Assembly (NCBI RefSeq): GCF_004349265.1
Contig: NZ_SMFL01000009.1
Coordinates: forward strand, 186,001 to 250,000
DNA: 64,000 nt
DNA from: Dyadobacter psychrotolerans
GTDB taxonomy: Bacteria; Bacteroidota; Bacteroidia; Cytophagales; Spirosomataceae
Reading direction: 5' to 3'
In this document: piece by piece, positions 17,872 through 26,676 of the stretch
Layout of the letters: each line of letters begins with the position of its first letter
Position numbering within the stretch: position 1 is the stretch's first letter
Program-made: the position numbers and the translations under genes
The notes under the pieces: generated by a model
Databases searched by the model: none
What the model saw: the letters and a program-made list of their open reading frames with translations, nothing else
Told to the model about the DNA's origin: nothing

Positions 17872-18846
17872 ATGATACAAACAGAACAGCTGCTGCAAAC
17901 CCTGCAAACCGAATTTGATCAAAGTACTTATGGCGATCATCCTGACGAACTATATGAGCCCATCAGGTATATCATGTCACTCAGCGGAAAACGTTTTCGC
18001 CCGCTGCTTACCTTATTATCTGCTTCTTTATATAGCGAACACTGGGAGCATGCGGTTAAACCAGCCATGGCGGTAGAAGTTTTTCACAACTTTACGCTCA
18101 TGCATGATGATATTATGGACAAAGCCCCGCTCCGCCGTGGAAAGGCTACCGTTCATGAAAAATGGAATGAGAATACTGCCATTCTTTCCGGAGATGTGAT
18201 GCTGATCAAGGCGTATGATCTGTTGCTGGATATTCCGAAAGACCTTTTACGTCCTGTACTGGCCCGATTCAATCAGACGGCTGCGGAAGTTTGCGAAGGA
18301 CAGCAGCTTGATATGAATTTTGAAACACGCTGGGATGTTACCGAAGAGGAATATCTTGAAATGATCAGGCTTAAAACCTCTGTTTTACTTGGTTTTGCCC
18401 TGGAATTGGGAGGAATTTTAAGTGGTGCGGATAAAACTTCCACCCAACTTCTTTATGATGCAGGAGAAAATATGGGAATTGGCTTTCAGCTTAAAGATGA
18501 TCTGCTGGATGTTTACGGCGATCCTGAGAAGTTCGGAAAGCAGGTTGGCGGTGATATTATTTCAAACAAAAAAACATTTTTACTGATTGAAGCCCTCTCC
18601 AAAGCTGATGCTGCGACCAGGCTGGAATTAGAGAAATGGATCGAGTTAAAAAAATTCGAGAATCAGGTAAAAGTAAAAGCTGTGACTGAAATCTACGAAA
18701 AACTGGATATCCGTACTTTTACACAACAAAAGATAAACGATTACTTCGCAAGAGGAATCGATTGTCTTGAAAAGCTGCCGATTGCTGATGAGAGGAAACA
18801 AGTTCTTTTACAATTTGTACATCAACTTGTAGAAAGAGAAAAATAA
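17872..18846 (+). CDS. Polyprenyl (all-trans) diphosphate synthase
   Basis: Cytosolic prenyltransferase of 324 residues that extends allylic diphosphates with isopentenyl diphosphate. The first Asp-rich motif is DDIMD (residues 79-83, followed by KAPLRRGKATVHEKW), the second is KDDLLDVYGD (Asp209-Asp213). GKRFRPLL at 39-46 is the IPP-binding Lys-Arg. A small residue before the first motif (TLMHDD) suggests a long product chain, such as the menaquinone side chain, but farnesyl/geranylgeranyl products cannot be excluded. It is followed after 27 bp by the rhomboid gene on the same strand, so the two probably share a transcript that ends at the hairpin at 19508-19559. Confidence 0.95.
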   Translation: MIQTEQLLQTLQTEFDQSTYGDHPDELYEPIRYIMSLSGKRFRPLLTLLSASLYSEHWEHAVKPAMAVEVFHNFTLMHDDIMDKAPLRRGKATVHEKWNENTAILSGDVMLIKAYDLLLDIPKDLLRPVLARFNQTAAEVCEGQQLDMNFETRWDVTEEEYLEMIRLKTSVLLGFALELGGILSGADKTSTQLLYDAGENMGIGFQLKDDLLDVYGDPEKFGKQVGGDIISNKKTFLLIEALSKADAATRLELEKWIELKKFENQVKVKAVTEIYEKLDIRTFTQQKINDYFARGIDCLEKLPIADERKQVLLQFVHQLVEREK

Positions 18847-18873
18847 TTTTATTACCATCTAACTTACGAATAC

Positions 18874-19494
18874 ATGTCGATAACCCTCATTCTGATCATA
18901 ATTACCTCTGGGATCAGCTACTACGCCTTTAATAATTATGGCTTTATGGATAAGCTGATCCTGAATCCATACAAGGTTACCAAAAGAAACGAATATTACC
19001 GGTTTATCACATCCGGTTTTGTCCATGCCGATTTCGGACATTTGATATTTAATATGCTCAGTTTGTGGTTTGTCGGAGAAGGCATTGAACGACTTTTTGG
19101 TATGCTGTTTGGTGCAAGCGGGACCTTTTATTATCTGTTTTTATACATAGTTGGAATTATCGTTTCAGACATTCCGACCTTTCTGAAACACAGAACAAAT
19201 TCTAACTATAATTCTCTCGGCGCATCCGGCGGCGTTTCTGCGGTTTTATTTGCTGCATTACTCTATGCACCCTTAATGGAAATTTGCCTGTACTTCTTTA
19301 TCTGTATGCCGGGATTTATTTTTGGTATACTATTTCTGGGTTACTCCATTTACGAAGGAAAACGCGGCAGAAGTTATGTAAATCACAGTGCCCATTTGTA
19401 CGGAGCCATATTTGGGATGCTTTTTATGGCAGTAGTTTATCCGGACGCGGTACCAAATTTCTTCGCTCAGATTATGAGCTGGAGATTGTTTTAA
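18874..19494 (+). CDS. Rhomboid-family intramembrane serine protease
   Basis: Multi-pass membrane protease of 206 residues with about six helices. The catalytic dyad is visible: Ser118 in LGASGGVSAVLFA (TM4) and His174 in VNHSAHLYGAIFGM (TM6). FVHADFGHLIFNMLSLWFVG (residues 49-68) is the conserved TM2 region with His and Asn of the oxyanion site. The R-[FY]-[IL]-T-S-G-F-x-H block (FITSGFVH) is also typical. Substrates are unknown. Second gene after the polyprenyl synthase. Confidence 0.93.
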   Translation: MSITLILIIITSGISYYAFNNYGFMDKLILNPYKVTKRNEYYRFITSGFVHADFGHLIFNMLSLWFVGEGIERLFGMLFGASGTFYYLFLYIVGIIVSDIPTFLKHRTNSNYNSLGASGGVSAVLFAALLYAPLMEICLYFFICMPGFIFGILFLGYSIYEGKRGRSYVNHSAHLYGAIFGMLFMAVVYPDAVPNFFAQIMSWRLF

Positions 19495-19507
19495 ATTATT
19501 CAGAATG

Positions 19508-19559
19508 AAAAAGCGGTTGGAAGTGCAGAGATAAAATCTTCGCATCCAACCGCTTTTTT
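19508..19559 (+). terminator. Bidirectional terminator between rhomboid and psd
   Basis: A 13-14 bp perfect stem (AAAAGCGGTTGGA with TCCAACCGCTTTT) is flanked by A5 on the left and T6 on the right, so it can stop both the plus-strand rhomboid transcript and the convergent minus-strand psd transcript. The 24-base loop holds a weaker inner stem. Confidence 0.88.
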
Positions 19560-19571
19560 ATGTTTAATATC

Positions 19572-20231
19572 TTATTTCAACTCCGCAAGAACAGTTACAC
19601 TACCCACTGTTTTATCCTGAAGATTTACTTTAATTTCTGCATCCAAAGGTAAAAAGATATCTACCCGTGACCCGAATTTAATAAAGCCCATTTCGGTACT
19701 TTGTTCAACTGTATCGCCCTCCTTTATGTACCAGCGGATACGACGTGCAGCTGCACCTGCAATCTGACGGAAAAGAACATCAATGCCTTCCACCGTCCGT
19801 ATTACAACAGTGGTACGCTCATTGTCGGTACTGGACTTTGGATGCCAGGCTACCAGATATAAACCGGCGTGATATTTAAAATACTGAATTACGCCGCTGA
19901 CAGGGTTCCAGTTGATATGTACGTTTAAAGGAGACATAAATATGCTGATCTGTCTTCTCGGGCCTTTAAAATATTCATTTTCAACAACCTCTTCAATCAC
20001 TACAACTTTCCCGTCACAGGGTGCAACGATTTGACGGTCGCTGCGGTGAACAACTCTTTTTGGTACACGAAAAAATTGTACAACCAAAAGAAAAACAAAG
20101 ATGCTTGCAACCAGCACAACCCTTGGAATCCAGTAGCCTTCTGGCAAAAGGTAATTTATACCAAAATTTATCAGTATTAATATGATGGCTGTGACCGCCA
20201 TGATGGTATAGCCTTCCTTATGTAATTTCAT
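19572..20231 (-). CDS. psd: Phosphatidylserine decarboxylase, short (archaeal-like) type
   Basis: Pyruvoyl enzyme (EC 4.1.1.65) that makes phosphatidylethanolamine at the inner membrane. At 219 residues this is the short form. There are two N-terminal hydrophobic segments (about 8-29 and 35-54), then IVAPCDGKVVVIEEV, QISIFMSPLNVHINWNPVSG, and the processing site GFIKFGSRVDIFLP. Self-cleavage between Gly187 and Ser188 would give the pyruvoyl alpha chain. The usual LGST is FGSR here, as in the short family. Single gene, ending at the bidirectional hairpin; secA lies upstream on the same strand behind its own terminator. Confidence 0.95.
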   Translation of the reverse strand: MKLHKEGYTIMAVTAIILILINFGINYLLPEGYWIPRVVLVASIFVFLLVVQFFRVPKRVVHRSDRQIVAPCDGKVVVIEEVVENEYFKGPRRQISIFMSPLNVHINWNPVSGVIQYFKYHAGLYLVAWHPKSSTDNERTTVVIRTVEGIDVLFRQIAGAAARRIRWYIKEGDTVEQSTEMGFIKFGSRVDIFLPLDAEIKVNLQDKTVGSVTVLAELK

Positions 20232-20299
20232 TTAAGGGCAAGTTTCGTAATTATTGCTTCCGGAAAATACAAATATCGTATAAATCCTATTTACTTCTT

Positions 20300-20340
20300 A
20301 AAAAAATGCCCTGCCAATCCTTTTTTGAATGGCAGGGCTT
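20300..20340 (-). terminator. Rho-independent terminator of secA
   Basis: On the minus strand a GCCCTGCCA/TGGCAGGGC-type stem (20308-20318 with 20328-20338) is followed by seven T. It sits about 30 bp past the secA stop. Confidence 0.9.
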
Positions 20341-20370
20341 ATATTATGAGCGCATTATTTGAACTTTAAC

Positions 20371-23300
20371 TTATTCAATAACAACACAATCTCCATTTTT
20401 AACCTCCTGTTCTACTTTTTTATATTTAACATCACGCAAAATACTTCCATCACGATATTGAACAGAAACTTTTTGGTTTCGATCCGCAATTCTTATGGCA
20501 CGTACAGGCTGTGCTTTTGTAGTAGACTCCATTTGACGGGCATATTCACCAGGACCGTCCATTTCCGGTTCAAAATCTTCTTCACGATTGGTATGCAAAG
20601 CAGGAGCCGGAGCCGGACGTTTCACTGTTTGCTGAACTGCCGTTGCAGGTGCCGCTTCATCCTGAGGAATATCTGCTTTCGTCAGGAACGAAATCATGTC
20701 AAAATTAACCTTGCTCAGGAAGCGTTTGAACAGTTCTACTGACTCAAATTTATAGATCAATAACGGATCTTTTTGTTCAAACACTGCATTCTGAACAGAT
20801 TGTTTCAAATCATCCATTTCTCGCAAATGTTCTTTCCATTCCTGGTCAATCAATGAAAGCACAATGGCTTTTTCCATTTCATGGGTAATCTCACGGCCTT
20901 CATTGTCAATGGCTTTTTTCAATCCAACAACAACTCCTGTCTGGCGGATACCATCGCTAAACGGAATCATAATCTCAGTAATCGTAGCTCCTCTGTCTGC
21001 ATGGATCGATTGCAGAATAGGTAATGCTTTCTCAGAAATCGCACTGTTTTTATCCTGATATTGCTTTTCAGCAGCTTCGTACAATTTTTGTGAACGCTCA
21101 CCAGGTCTCATCGAACCATATTCCGATTCGGTAAACGGCAACTCCATTCCCAGGGTGGTAATAGCAGCCAGTTCAAGCTCAGAATAAGTGTTGGCAGTAC
21201 CCGCGATCTCTTCGCAAACATCGTAAAGCGTATTGGCAATATCAACAGCCAGACGGTCTCCAAATAATGCATTGCGGCGACGTGTATAAATGGCGTCACG
21301 CTGATAGTTCATTACATCATCGTATTCCAATAAACGCTTACGCATTCCAAAGTTATTTTCTTCAACTTTTTTCTGTGCACGTTCGATGGATTTGGTGATC
21401 ATTCCACTTTGGATCACCTCGCCTTCTTCCAGTCCCATACGGTCCATTACCTTCGCCATTCGGTCAGAACCGAACAAACGCATCAGGTTATCTTCCAGAG
21501 AAACAAAGAATTGTGACGATCCCGGATCACCCTGACGTCCTGAACGACCCCTTAACTGACGGTCAACACGGCGGCTTTCATGGCGTTCTGTCCCGATAAT
21601 TGCCAAACCACCCGCAGCTTTTGATTCAGGGGTAAGTTTAATATCCGTACCACGACCAGCCATGTTTGTTGCGATCGTAACAGTGCCTGGCTTACCAGCT
21701 TCTGCAACTACCTCAGCTTCTTTCTGATGTTGCTTGGCGTTCAGTACCTGGTGCGGAATTTTACGAAGTGTAAGCATCCGGCTGATAATTTCGGAGTTCT
21801 CAACAGATGTTGTACCAACAAGTACCGGACGTCCGGCTTCAACGAGCTCAACAATTTCGTCTGTAACAGCATTGTATTTTTCACGAACCGAGCGATATAC
21901 TTTATCTTCCTCATCCTTACGTGTAATACCTACGTTGGTAGGGATCGAAACAACGTCCAGCTTATAAATTTCCCAGAACTCTCCTGCTTCCGTTTCCGCC
22001 GTACCGGTCATACCGGCAAGCTTATGATACATACGGAAATAATTTTGAAGCGTTACTGTCGCATAAGTTTGAGTGGCATCTTCAACGCGCACACTTTCTT
22101 TTGCTTCAATAGCCTGGTGTAAACCGTCAGAATAACGACGACCGTCCATGATACGACCTGTCTGCTCATCAACGATTTTCACTTTTCCATCCATGATCAC
22201 ATATTCCACATCTTTTTCAAAAAGTGTATATGCTTTCAAAAGCTGGTTAACCGTATGAATACGAGCCGTTTTTACAGAATAATCGCGAATCAGTGCTTCC
22301 TTCTGAATAACACGTTCCTGTTCGGTTAAAGATTGATCTTTTTCAATCGCATCCAGATCAACAGCGATATCCGGAAGAATAAAGAAGCTGGTTTGATCCG
22401 ATTCTCCGGTCAGGAAGTCAATTCCTTTTTCGGTAAGTTCAATGCTGTTATGACGCTCATCTATAGTAAAGTATAAAGGCGCATCTGCAACGGGCATCAG
22501 TTTCTGGTTTTCAGCCAAATGGATGGACTCCGATTCCTGCATCAACTGCCTGATACCCGATTCACTCAGATATTTGATCAATGGCTTGTACTTAGGCATA
22601 CCGCGATGCGCGCGGAACAATGCAAGAGCACCATCCTTTTTATCACCTGCTGCAATTTTTTTCTTTGCTTCGTTCAAAAGATCCATAGCCAGCTTTTTCT
22701 GAGCTTCTACGATTCTTGATACACGAGGTTTCAGTTCCAGATATTCCTGTTCATCACCGCGAGGTACCGGACCGCTGATAATCAATGGTGTACGTGCATC
22801 ATCAATCAAAACGGAGTCAACCTCATCGACCATTGCATAATGGTGTTTCCGCTGAACAAGCTCTTCCGGCGTACGTGACATATTGTCACGCAGATAATCA
22901 AAACCAAATTCGTTATTTGTTCCGTAGGTAAGATCTGCCTTGTATGCGTTACGGCGTTCGGTCGTGTTAGGCTGATGACGATCAATACAATCAACACTCA
23001 TTCCGTGGAACTCAAACAATGGTGCGTTCCACTCAGCATCACGTTTCGCAAGGTAATCATTCACCGTTACGATGTGTACGCCCTGTCCCGCAAGTGCATT
23101 TAGGAAAGCAGGTAAAGTTGCAACCAGCGTTTTTCCTTCACCCGTTGCCATCTCCGAAATTTTTCCCTGATGCAAAACCACCCCACCTATCAGCTGTACG
23201 TCATAATGAAGCATCGCCCATTTGATAGGCTGACCAATTACATCCCAGGTGGTATTCCAAATTGCTTTGTCACCCTGAATTTTAATATGTGATTTTTTAG

Positions 23301-23715
23301 CAGCGATCTCGCGGTCAAAATAAGATGCTGTTACTTCAATGGTTTCATTGTCTTTAAAACGACGGGCTGTATCCTTTACAATCGCAAATGCTTTTGGAAG
23401 AATTTCAAGCAAAACCCTTTCCAGTTCTTTATTGCGATCCAGCTCTAATGCATCTATTTTCTTAAAAATAGCTTCTTTGCTATCCACATTGGGCTCATCG
23501 GCCGCCTGCTGACGTAAAGCTGCAATTTGTTCATCTATGGATTTCAGCTCGGAAGCAATGCGCGATTTAAGGCCTTCTGATTCCGCACGAAGCTGGTCGT
23601 TGGTTAAAGAAGCCAGCAAGGCATATTCAGCATTGATCATCCCGACATAGGGCGTCAACTCCTTTAAATCCCGTTCCGCTTTGGTGCCGAATAGCTTCGA
23701 AAATATTTTAAACAT
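20371..23715 (-). CDS. secA: Protein translocase ATPase SecA
   Basis: Motor ATPase of the Sec pathway, 1114 residues against about 900 in E. coli. Walker A is MATGEGKT (residues 189-196), the DEAD-like box is MVDEVDSVLIDDARTPLIISG, and the second nucleotide-binding domain shows VLVGTTSVENSE, TIATNMAGRGTDI and RQLRGRSGRQGDPG. The extra length includes an insertion of roughly 100 residues just after the DEAD box region (EYLELKPRVSRIVEAQKKL ... DERHNSIELTEKG), usual for Bacteroidota. The C-terminus (KNGDCVVIE) lacks the Cys-rich zinc-binding SEC-C domain found in many SecA proteins, leaving a variable linker. It is monocistronic, with 213 bp upstream to ispH holding no clear site. Confidence 0.98.
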   Translation of the reverse strand: MFKIFSKLFGTKAERDLKELTPYVGMINAEYALLASLTNDQLRAESEGLKSRIASELKSIDEQIAALRQQAADEPNVDSKEAIFKKIDALELDRNKELERVLLEILPKAFAIVKDTARRFKDNETIEVTASYFDREIAAKKSHIKIQGDKAIWNTTWDVIGQPIKWAMLHYDVQLIGGVVLHQGKISEMATGEGKTLVATLPAFLNALAGQGVHIVTVNDYLAKRDAEWNAPLFEFHGMSVDCIDRHQPNTTERRNAYKADLTYGTNNEFGFDYLRDNMSRTPEELVQRKHHYAMVDEVDSVLIDDARTPLIISGPVPRGDEQEYLELKPRVSRIVEAQKKLAMDLLNEAKKKIAAGDKKDGALALFRAHRGMPKYKPLIKYLSESGIRQLMQESESIHLAENQKLMPVADAPLYFTIDERHNSIELTEKGIDFLTGESDQTSFFILPDIAVDLDAIEKDQSLTEQERVIQKEALIRDYSVKTARIHTVNQLLKAYTLFEKDVEYVIMDGKVKIVDEQTGRIMDGRRYSDGLHQAIEAKESVRVEDATQTYATVTLQNYFRMYHKLAGMTGTAETEAGEFWEIYKLDVVSIPTNVGITRKDEEDKVYRSVREKYNAVTDEIVELVEAGRPVLVGTTSVENSEIISRMLTLRKIPHQVLNAKQHQKEAEVVAEAGKPGTVTIATNMAGRGTDIKLTPESKAAGGLAIIGTERHESRRVDRQLRGRSGRQGDPGSSQFFVSLEDNLMRLFGSDRMAKVMDRMGLEEGEVIQSGMITKSIERAQKKVEENNFGMRKRLLEYDDVMNYQRDAIYTRRRNALFGDRLAVDIANTLYDVCEEIAGTANTYSELELAAITTLGMELPFTESEYGSMRPGERSQKLYEAAEKQYQDKNSAISEKALPILQSIHADRGATITEIMIPFSDGIRQTGVVVGLKKAIDNEGREITHEMEKAIVLSLIDQEWKEHLREMDDLKQSVQNAVFEQKDPLLIYKFESVELFKRFLSKVNFDMISFLTKADIPQDEAAPATAVQQTVKRPAPAPALHTNREEDFEPEMDGPGEYARQMESTTKAQPVRAIRIADRNQKVSVQYRDGSILRDVKYKKVEQEVKNGDCVVIE

Positions 23716-23928
23716 GATTGTATCTGTATATTTTTAATCGTTCCTTTTTCTTAAAAAATATTACGCCGGGCCAACGATATGTGCCAGATTGTCAGCAAAG
23801 CTACTATTTTCAACTGCAAAGGTAATTCTTTACAAATAGTTATTTGCAAGATGGATGATAATCCTAATGTAAGTCTAATGTCAGAAACGAATTGATTTTA
23901 AAAAGAACAACCCTCAATTGGAAAAAAA

Positions 23929-25164
23929 TCAACTCAATTCTCCAAGATCCGCCATTACTTCATCAACCGGCCTTGTTCCTTCAAAAAACGAAAGTAAGCG
24001 AAGCAGTATTGCTTCCACAACAGCATCCGGACAGGAAGCTCCGCAGGTTAACATAATCCGTACCGGCGACCCTTCCGGCAAATAGTTCTCCGTAACGATT
24101 TCCTCTTTCGCGTGTAAGTCGAAATGTTTGATTATTTGCCTATCAAGAATTTTATTTACTGACTCAATGAAATAGGTAGGAAATTTTCCTTCACAAAGTT
24201 CGACAAGATGGGAAGTATTGGAACTGTTGTATCCGCCTCCAACAATTACCAGATCCGCATGGTGTGTCAGCAAGGCGTAAGTGGCGTCCTGGTTGTCGTT
24301 GGTAGCATAACAAAGTGTATCACGTGTATTGGCAAAATGCGCTTCTACCTGTTCGGACCGGAGACTGTAATGCCTGATCATTACATTTTTTAAATAATCT
24401 GCAATTCCTTGTGTATCAGAAGCAAGCATAGTTGTTTGATTCACCACACCAATTCGCTGCAAATCTTTTTCCGGATTAAAACCTTCTGAAAACTGACCGG
24501 CAAATTCTTCAAAAAACCGGAGTGCCGGCAATTCTCCTGTGATAAACCTGGCAAGTGTTTCGGCCTGTCTTATGTCCTCAACAACAACAGTGGGCGCATT
24601 TTCTTTGCTATGTGAAAAAGTTGCCCTTGTTTCTTCATGAAAAGGTTTTCCGTGAACAACAATAGTATAATCTTTCTCTCCGATCTGTGCAGCACGATTC
24701 CAGACCTTTTCCACAAAAGGGCATGTAGTATCGTAAACGTAAGAATCGATACCAAGCTCGGATAGTTTTTTCTGGTTTTCAATTGTTGTTCCAAAGGCAG
24801 GCACGATAACGATATCTTCCGGTGTAAGCTCTTCCCAGGGAATAAGCTGCTTTCCCTTTGTATCCATCAAAAACTTTACGCCCCGGTCTGTAAGGTCGCG
24901 ATTCACATCAGGATTGTGAATCATTTCGCTTAGTAAAAAAATCCGCTTGTCCGGATTTTCTGAAATTGCCCGATACGCAATGTCAATGGCATTTTCAACA
25001 CCATAACAAAACCCAAAATGCCGCGCAATAAGAAATTGCACCGGCCCGAAGTCCAGTACAGTCGGACTGAAATCCCGTTTCAGTTTATCTTTTTTACGCC
25101 GTGTCTCCTTAATTGGCGTAATAATCCGGCTTCTGTAAAACTCAGGTATGTTAAAGGTTTTCAT
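23929..25164 (-). CDS. ispH: 4-hydroxy-3-methylbut-2-enyl diphosphate reductase, long form
   Basis: [4Fe-4S] enzyme (EC 1.17.7.4) giving IPP and DMAPP in the MEP pathway. Start ATG 25164 is preferred over an in-frame TTG at 25185. Three cluster cysteines are visible: Cys53 (RHFGFCYGVENAI), Cys148 (YDTTCPFVEKVW) and Cys374 (MLTCGASCPDAVV). MIHNPDVN, VHGKPFHEETRATF and VVGGYNSSNTSHL are substrate-binding blocks. At 411 residues it is about 100 longer than E. coli IspH, resembling the long form of cyanobacteria and plants, with an N-terminal extension of about 45 residues. It feeds the polyprenyl synthase encoded nearby, though the two are not in one operon. It is divergent from the sigma-factor operon. 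Confidence 0.95.
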   Translation of the reverse strand: MKTFNIPEFYRSRIITPIKETRRKKDKLKRDFSPTVLDFGPVQFLIARHFGFCYGVENAIDIAYRAISENPDKRIFLLSEMIHNPDVNRDLTDRGVKFLMDTKGKQLIPWEELTPEDIVIVPAFGTTIENQKKLSELGIDSYVYDTTCPFVEKVWNRAAQIGEKDYTIVVHGKPFHEETRATFSHSKENAPTVVVEDIRQAETLARFITGELPALRFFEEFAGQFSEGFNPEKDLQRIGVVNQTTMLASDTQGIADYLKNVMIRHYSLRSEQVEAHFANTRDTLCYATNDNQDATYALLTHHADLVIVGGGYNSSNTSHLVELCEGKFPTYFIESVNKILDRQIIKHFDLHAKEEIVTENYLPEGSPVRIMLTCGASCPDAVVEAILLRLLSFFEGTRPVDEVMADLGELS

Positions 25165-25386
25165 GGATTTTTTGGCTTTCGGCAATCAGCTGCCCGCTTT
25201 CGGCTTTTATCGTTGGCCATGCAACTTGATTAAATATCCCAAAGATACGAATGACGCATACAAAGAACAATTCAAGCCCGGGCTTTGTTCGCGTACCGCT
25301 TTTTATCAAATATTTTTAATATCATGCAACATCTTAGTCTGGATATATGTCTTTGTACCAGAACGTTCAAAAACTAAACCTTCTGC

Positions 25387-25953
25387 TTGAAAACAAATTT
25401 GTACATCGACCGGCATGTCGAACTGGTGGAACGCTGTAAACTCGGCGAGCGTAAGGCTCAGTATGAGTTATACAAAAGTTACTCGAAAGCCATGTTCAAC
25501 ATTTGCATGCGGATCATCAACCACAATGGTGAAGCAGAGGACGCTTTGCAGGAAGCTTTTGTGGATGCATTTTCCAATCTGCATCAGTTTCGGAACCAGT
25601 CGACGTTTGGTGCATGGTTAAAACAAATTGTGGTTAATAAGGCTATCAACCAGGTCAGAAGCAGAAAAGTACAATGGGTTGAAATTGATCAATGGCAGGA
25701 ATCTCTGGACGGATCCGGCGTACCATCAGAGGAAATGTCAGGCTGGAATGAAGATGACACCACGCTGGAAGTGGAGCGTGTGCGTAATGCTGTATTAAAG
25801 TTGCCGGATGGGTATCGCGTGGTTTTAAGCCTTTATTTATTTGAAGGTTATGATCACGAAGAAATTGGTGAAGTGCTGGGAATCAGTGAGTCTACCTCGC
25901 GTACACAGTACATGAGGGCAAAACGTAAATTGGTAGAAATGATGGCCGTTTGA
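25387..25953 (+). CDS. ECF-type RNA polymerase sigma factor
   Basis: Sigma-70 family protein of 188 residues. Region 2 (about 13-85): RKAQYELYKSYSKAMFNICMRI then EDALQEAFVDAFSNLHQFRNQSTFGAWLKQIVVNKAINQVR. Region 4 (about 128-185): VRNAVLKLPDGYRVVLSLYLFEGYDHEEIGEVLGISESTSRTQYMRAKRKL. The start codon is TTG at 25387, since an in-frame TAA lies 12 bp upstream and the first ATG would remove part of region 2. It heads a three-gene plus-strand unit with a membrane-anchored putative anti-sigma and a DUF4097-like exported protein, an arrangement that suggests envelope sensing (inference). Confidence 0.94.
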   Translation: MKTNLYIDRHVELVERCKLGERKAQYELYKSYSKAMFNICMRIINHNGEAEDALQEAFVDAFSNLHQFRNQSTFGAWLKQIVVNKAINQVRSRKVQWVEIDQWQESLDGSGVPSEEMSGWNEDDTTLEVERVRNAVLKLPDGYRVVLSLYLFEGYDHEEIGEVLGISESTSRTQYMRAKRKLVEMMAV

Positions 25954-26061
25954 CAAGATGGCGTCATTGGCAGGAAGTTTGCAGGCAGGATTGGAGTTCA
26001 GATAACATTTTAAATAAAAACATTTGAGACAAAAATTTTACACCTTACCAGTAAGTTACAA

Positions 26062-26676
26062 ATGAAAAAGAATTCTGATAAAAAAGATCGTCTGGAGCGG
26101 TTTGTGCGGGATAACAGAGACGGATTTGACAGCTTCTTGCCTCAGGATGGTTTGTGGGACCTCATAGAAAGTAAGATTCCAGGCAATGTACAGCCAGCGG
26201 AACCAAAAAAAAACGGTAAAATTTTAAAATCCTGGAACAGTCACGCCTTTTTCGACTGGCGTATTGCAGCAGGTATAATCCTTGCCCTGGGAATTGGATT
26301 TCTGGTGTACATCAATAAAGAATATGGTGTCACACGGGATCCTGCCGTTGCCCTCAAAGTACCTTCCTATGCCCGGGAATTCAACCAGTATAGCCTTGCC
26401 ATTGATGAGAAGCGGGATGAAATCATCAAGCTGACACGCCACAATCCGGAGCTCTATAAAGATTTTTCAGCCGACCTGAAAAGTCTGGAAAACAGCTATG
26501 GAAACCTTCGTTCCAATTTATCCAATGCACCCAATCAGGAGGCATTATTGCAGGCAATGGTTCAGAATCTGCAATGGCAGGTTGACTTGCTCAACCAGCA
26601 AATCAAAATTTTACAGCGTATTAATCAAGTCAAAAATGGCTACGATAAAGAAAATAATAATTCACCTGTTATATAG
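26062..26676 (+). CDS. Putative anti-sigma factor (single-pass membrane protein)
   Basis: Protein of 204 residues: a charged cytosolic N-terminal part (1-70) with the motif FDSFLPQDGLWDLIESKI, seen in Bacteroidota anti-sigma-like proteins; one membrane helix at about 73-91 (RIAAGIILALGIGFLVYI); then a periplasmic helical region (about 95-195) with coiled-coil character (EFNQYSLAIDEKRDEIIKL, LQAMVQNLQWQVDLLNQQIKILQRI). Position directly after the sigma gene and topology suggest it holds the sigma factor at the membrane; no zinc-binding HxxxCxxC motif is present. Its 3' end overlaps the next gene by 41 bp. The assignment rests on context more than on sequence. Confidence 0.72.
   Translation: MKKNSDKKDRLERFVRDNRDGFDSFLPQDGLWDLIESKIPGNVQPAEPKKNGKILKSWNSHAFFDWRIAAGIILALGIGFLVYINKEYGVTRDPAVALKVPSYAREFNQYSLAIDEKRDEIIKLTRHNPELYKDFSADLKSLENSYGNLRSNLSNAPNQEALLQAMVQNLQWQVDLLNQQIKILQRINQVKNGYDKENNNSPVI

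Noticed and set aside
21727..22122. Plus-strand frames opposite secA
   Set aside because: They lie wholly within secA, which has continuous family similarity on the minus strand.
26498..26635. Upstream extension of the DUF4097 gene
   Set aside because: The extra 46 codons overlap the anti-sigma gene and would bury the signal peptide that starts at 26636.
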